Of a stretch of 5,066 nucleotides of DNA, positions 4,280 through 5,066 are shown piece after piece; position 1 is the stretch's first letter, and each line of letters opens with the position of its first letter. Position numbers and translations under genes: made by a program. Origin of the DNA: Prevotella sp. UBA3757 (GTDB lineage: Bacteria; Bacteroidota; Bacteroidia; Bacteroidales; Bacteroidaceae). The stretch is from contig DFGF01000053.1 in assembly GCA_002371715.1 (NCBI GenBank), positions 5,012 through 10,077 on the forward strand, in the 5' to 3' direction. The notes under the pieces were generated by a model that saw only the letters and a program-made list of their open reading frames with translations, was not told where the DNA came from and did not search any database.

Positions 4280-5066
4280 TCAATAGCTGCGGGCAATGAT
4301 GACGCGGTGCTTGGCGGGACGTCCGCTGACCATGTCGGTGCCCGGTGTCTGCTCGTAGGCGAAGGGCACGCAGCGGATGGTGGCCTGCGTCTCCTCCTTG
4401 ATCTGCGCCTCAGTCTCGGCCGTTCCGTCCCAGTGGCAAAGGAAGAAGCCGCCGTCCTTGATGCGCTCCTTGAACTCGTCGTAGTTGTCGCACTCGTAGA
4501 CGTGCTCGTCGCGATACTTGCGGGCCTTCTCGAATATGTTCTTCTGGATGTCGTCCAGCAGTTGCTCCACGTACTGGGCAATGCCCTCCAGTGGGCGCGT
4601 CTCCTTCTCCAGCGTGTCGCGGCGCATCACCTCGATGGTGCCGTTCTCCAGGTCGCGTGCGCCGAGCACCAGTCGCACGGGCACACCCTTCAGCTCGTAG
4701 TCGGCAAACTTGAAGCCCGGGCGCTTATTGTCGGCATCGTCGAACTTGACGCTGATGCCTTTCGAGCGCAGCTCCTGGATGATGGGCTCCACCTCCTTGT
4801 TGACCAGCTCCATCTGTTCGGGTTTGGTGGCAATGGGTATGATGACCACCTGGATAGGAGCCAGGCGCGGGGGCAGCACGAGACCGTTGTCGTCGCTGTG
4901 GGTCATGATGAGTGCGCCGATGAGTCGGGTGGAGACGCCCCACGACGTTGCCCAGACGTATTCGGGCTTGTTCTCCTTATTAAGATAGGTGACGTCGAAG
5001 GCCTTGGCAAAGTTCTGACCCAGGAAGTGGCTGGTACCTGACTGCAGGGCCTTGCCGTCCTGCATC
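4280..5066 (-). CDS. proS: Prolyl-tRNA synthetase, archaeal/eukaryal type, C-terminal part
   Basis: The visible 261 residues are the C-terminal half of a cytoplasmic class II synthetase that charges tRNA-Pro with proline; the start lies right of the window. Fragment residues 1-20 (MQDGKALQSGTSHFLGQNFA) are the conserved proline/adenylate-binding region. Residues 45-70, including STRLIG and GLVLPPRLAP, are the motif 3 region. About 72-175 is the anticodon-binding domain (QVVIIPI; DDADNKRPGFKFADYELKG). About 185-261 is the C-terminal extension typical of ProRS enzymes without the bacterial editing insertion. The protein ends in Tyr (IIARSY), the conserved terminal residue of this type. The extension keeps cysteines only at about 192, 210 and 232 and lacks the CxxC pairs of zinc-binding members, as I recall for Bacteroidetes versions. 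The gene is convergent with the MBL hydrolase, separated by the repeat/hairpin block. Confidence 0.95.
   Translation of the reverse strand, partial: MQDGKALQSGTSHFLGQNFAKAFDVTYLNKENKPEYVWATSWGVSTRLIGALIMTHSDDNGLVLPPRLAPIQVVIIPIATKPEQMELVNKEVEPIIQELRSKGISVKFDDADNKRPGFKFADYELKGVPVRLVLGARDLENGTIEVMRRDTLEKETRPLEGIAQYVEQLLDDIQKNIFEKARKYRDEHVYECDNYDEFKERIKDGGFFLCHWDGTAETEAQIKEETQATIRCVPFAYEQTPGTDMVSGRPAKHRVIIARSY

Noticed and set aside
4307..5041. Plus-strand frame of 244 codons antisense to proS
   Set aside because: The minus strand here is unmistakably prolyl-tRNA synthetase; the plus frame is a Leu/Val/Ala-rich shadow.
1..5066. CRISPR array, tRNA or rRNA genes, insertion sequences
   Set aside because: The repeats seen are 7, 21 and 47 bp without spacer structure; no cloverleaf, transposase or terminal inverted repeat was found by eye.

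Overview
The window looks like chromosomal DNA from a Bacteroidales bacterium, most likely Prevotella or a close relative. Three things point there. Four of the five likely start regions carry a perfect Bacteroidetes-type -7 box (TAnnTTTG), and Shine-Dalgarno sequences are absent. The outer-membrane assembly factor is a lipidated TamA variant (TamL). The intergenic DNA holds heptanucleotide repeats (RTTGAAC and YTCTTRN) of a kind I associate with this order. Coding DNA is GC-rich and the start regions are AT-rich.

Left part (1-691): the N-terminal 55 codons of a TrmH/SpoU-family RNA methyltransferase run off the left edge on the minus strand. A 50-codon minus-strand ORF (247-399) follows; its start resembles Bacteroidales HU-related proteins and its tail is acidic and Gly/Asn-rich. 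Next come a 21-bp tandem repeat (513-554) and a duplicated 47-bp segment (561-607 and 635-681). That segment carries a palindrome and a promoter and sits directly before tamL.

Centre (692-3308): tamL encodes a 736-residue lipoprotein with POTRA domains and an Omp85 barrel. Its 3' end overlaps, tail to tail by 47 bp, a minus-strand gene for a small lipoprotein (2856-3308) that may have an NTF2-like/DUF4878 fold.

Right part (3309-5066): a compact divergent promoter region separates the small lipoprotein gene from a YycJ/WalJ-like metallo-beta-lactamase-fold hydrolase (3388-4191). This gene converges on proS (minus strand, C-terminal 261 codons visible), an archaeal/eukaryal-type prolyl-tRNA synthetase. 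The roughly 90 bp between them is entirely repeat and hairpin: four RTTGAAC heptamers that include the hydrolase stop codon, a perfect 15-bp stem-loop, then a second heptamer-period tract ending just before the proS stop codon.

The genes are housekeeping functions (RNA modification, outer-membrane biogenesis, a nuclease-like hydrolase, tRNA charging) in separate transcription units; no pathway links them. I see no mobile element, CRISPR array, RNA gene or defence system. The most interesting signals are non-coding: the same heptamer repeat inside the methyltransferase reading frame and between walJ-like and proS, and the duplicated palindromic promoter of tamL.
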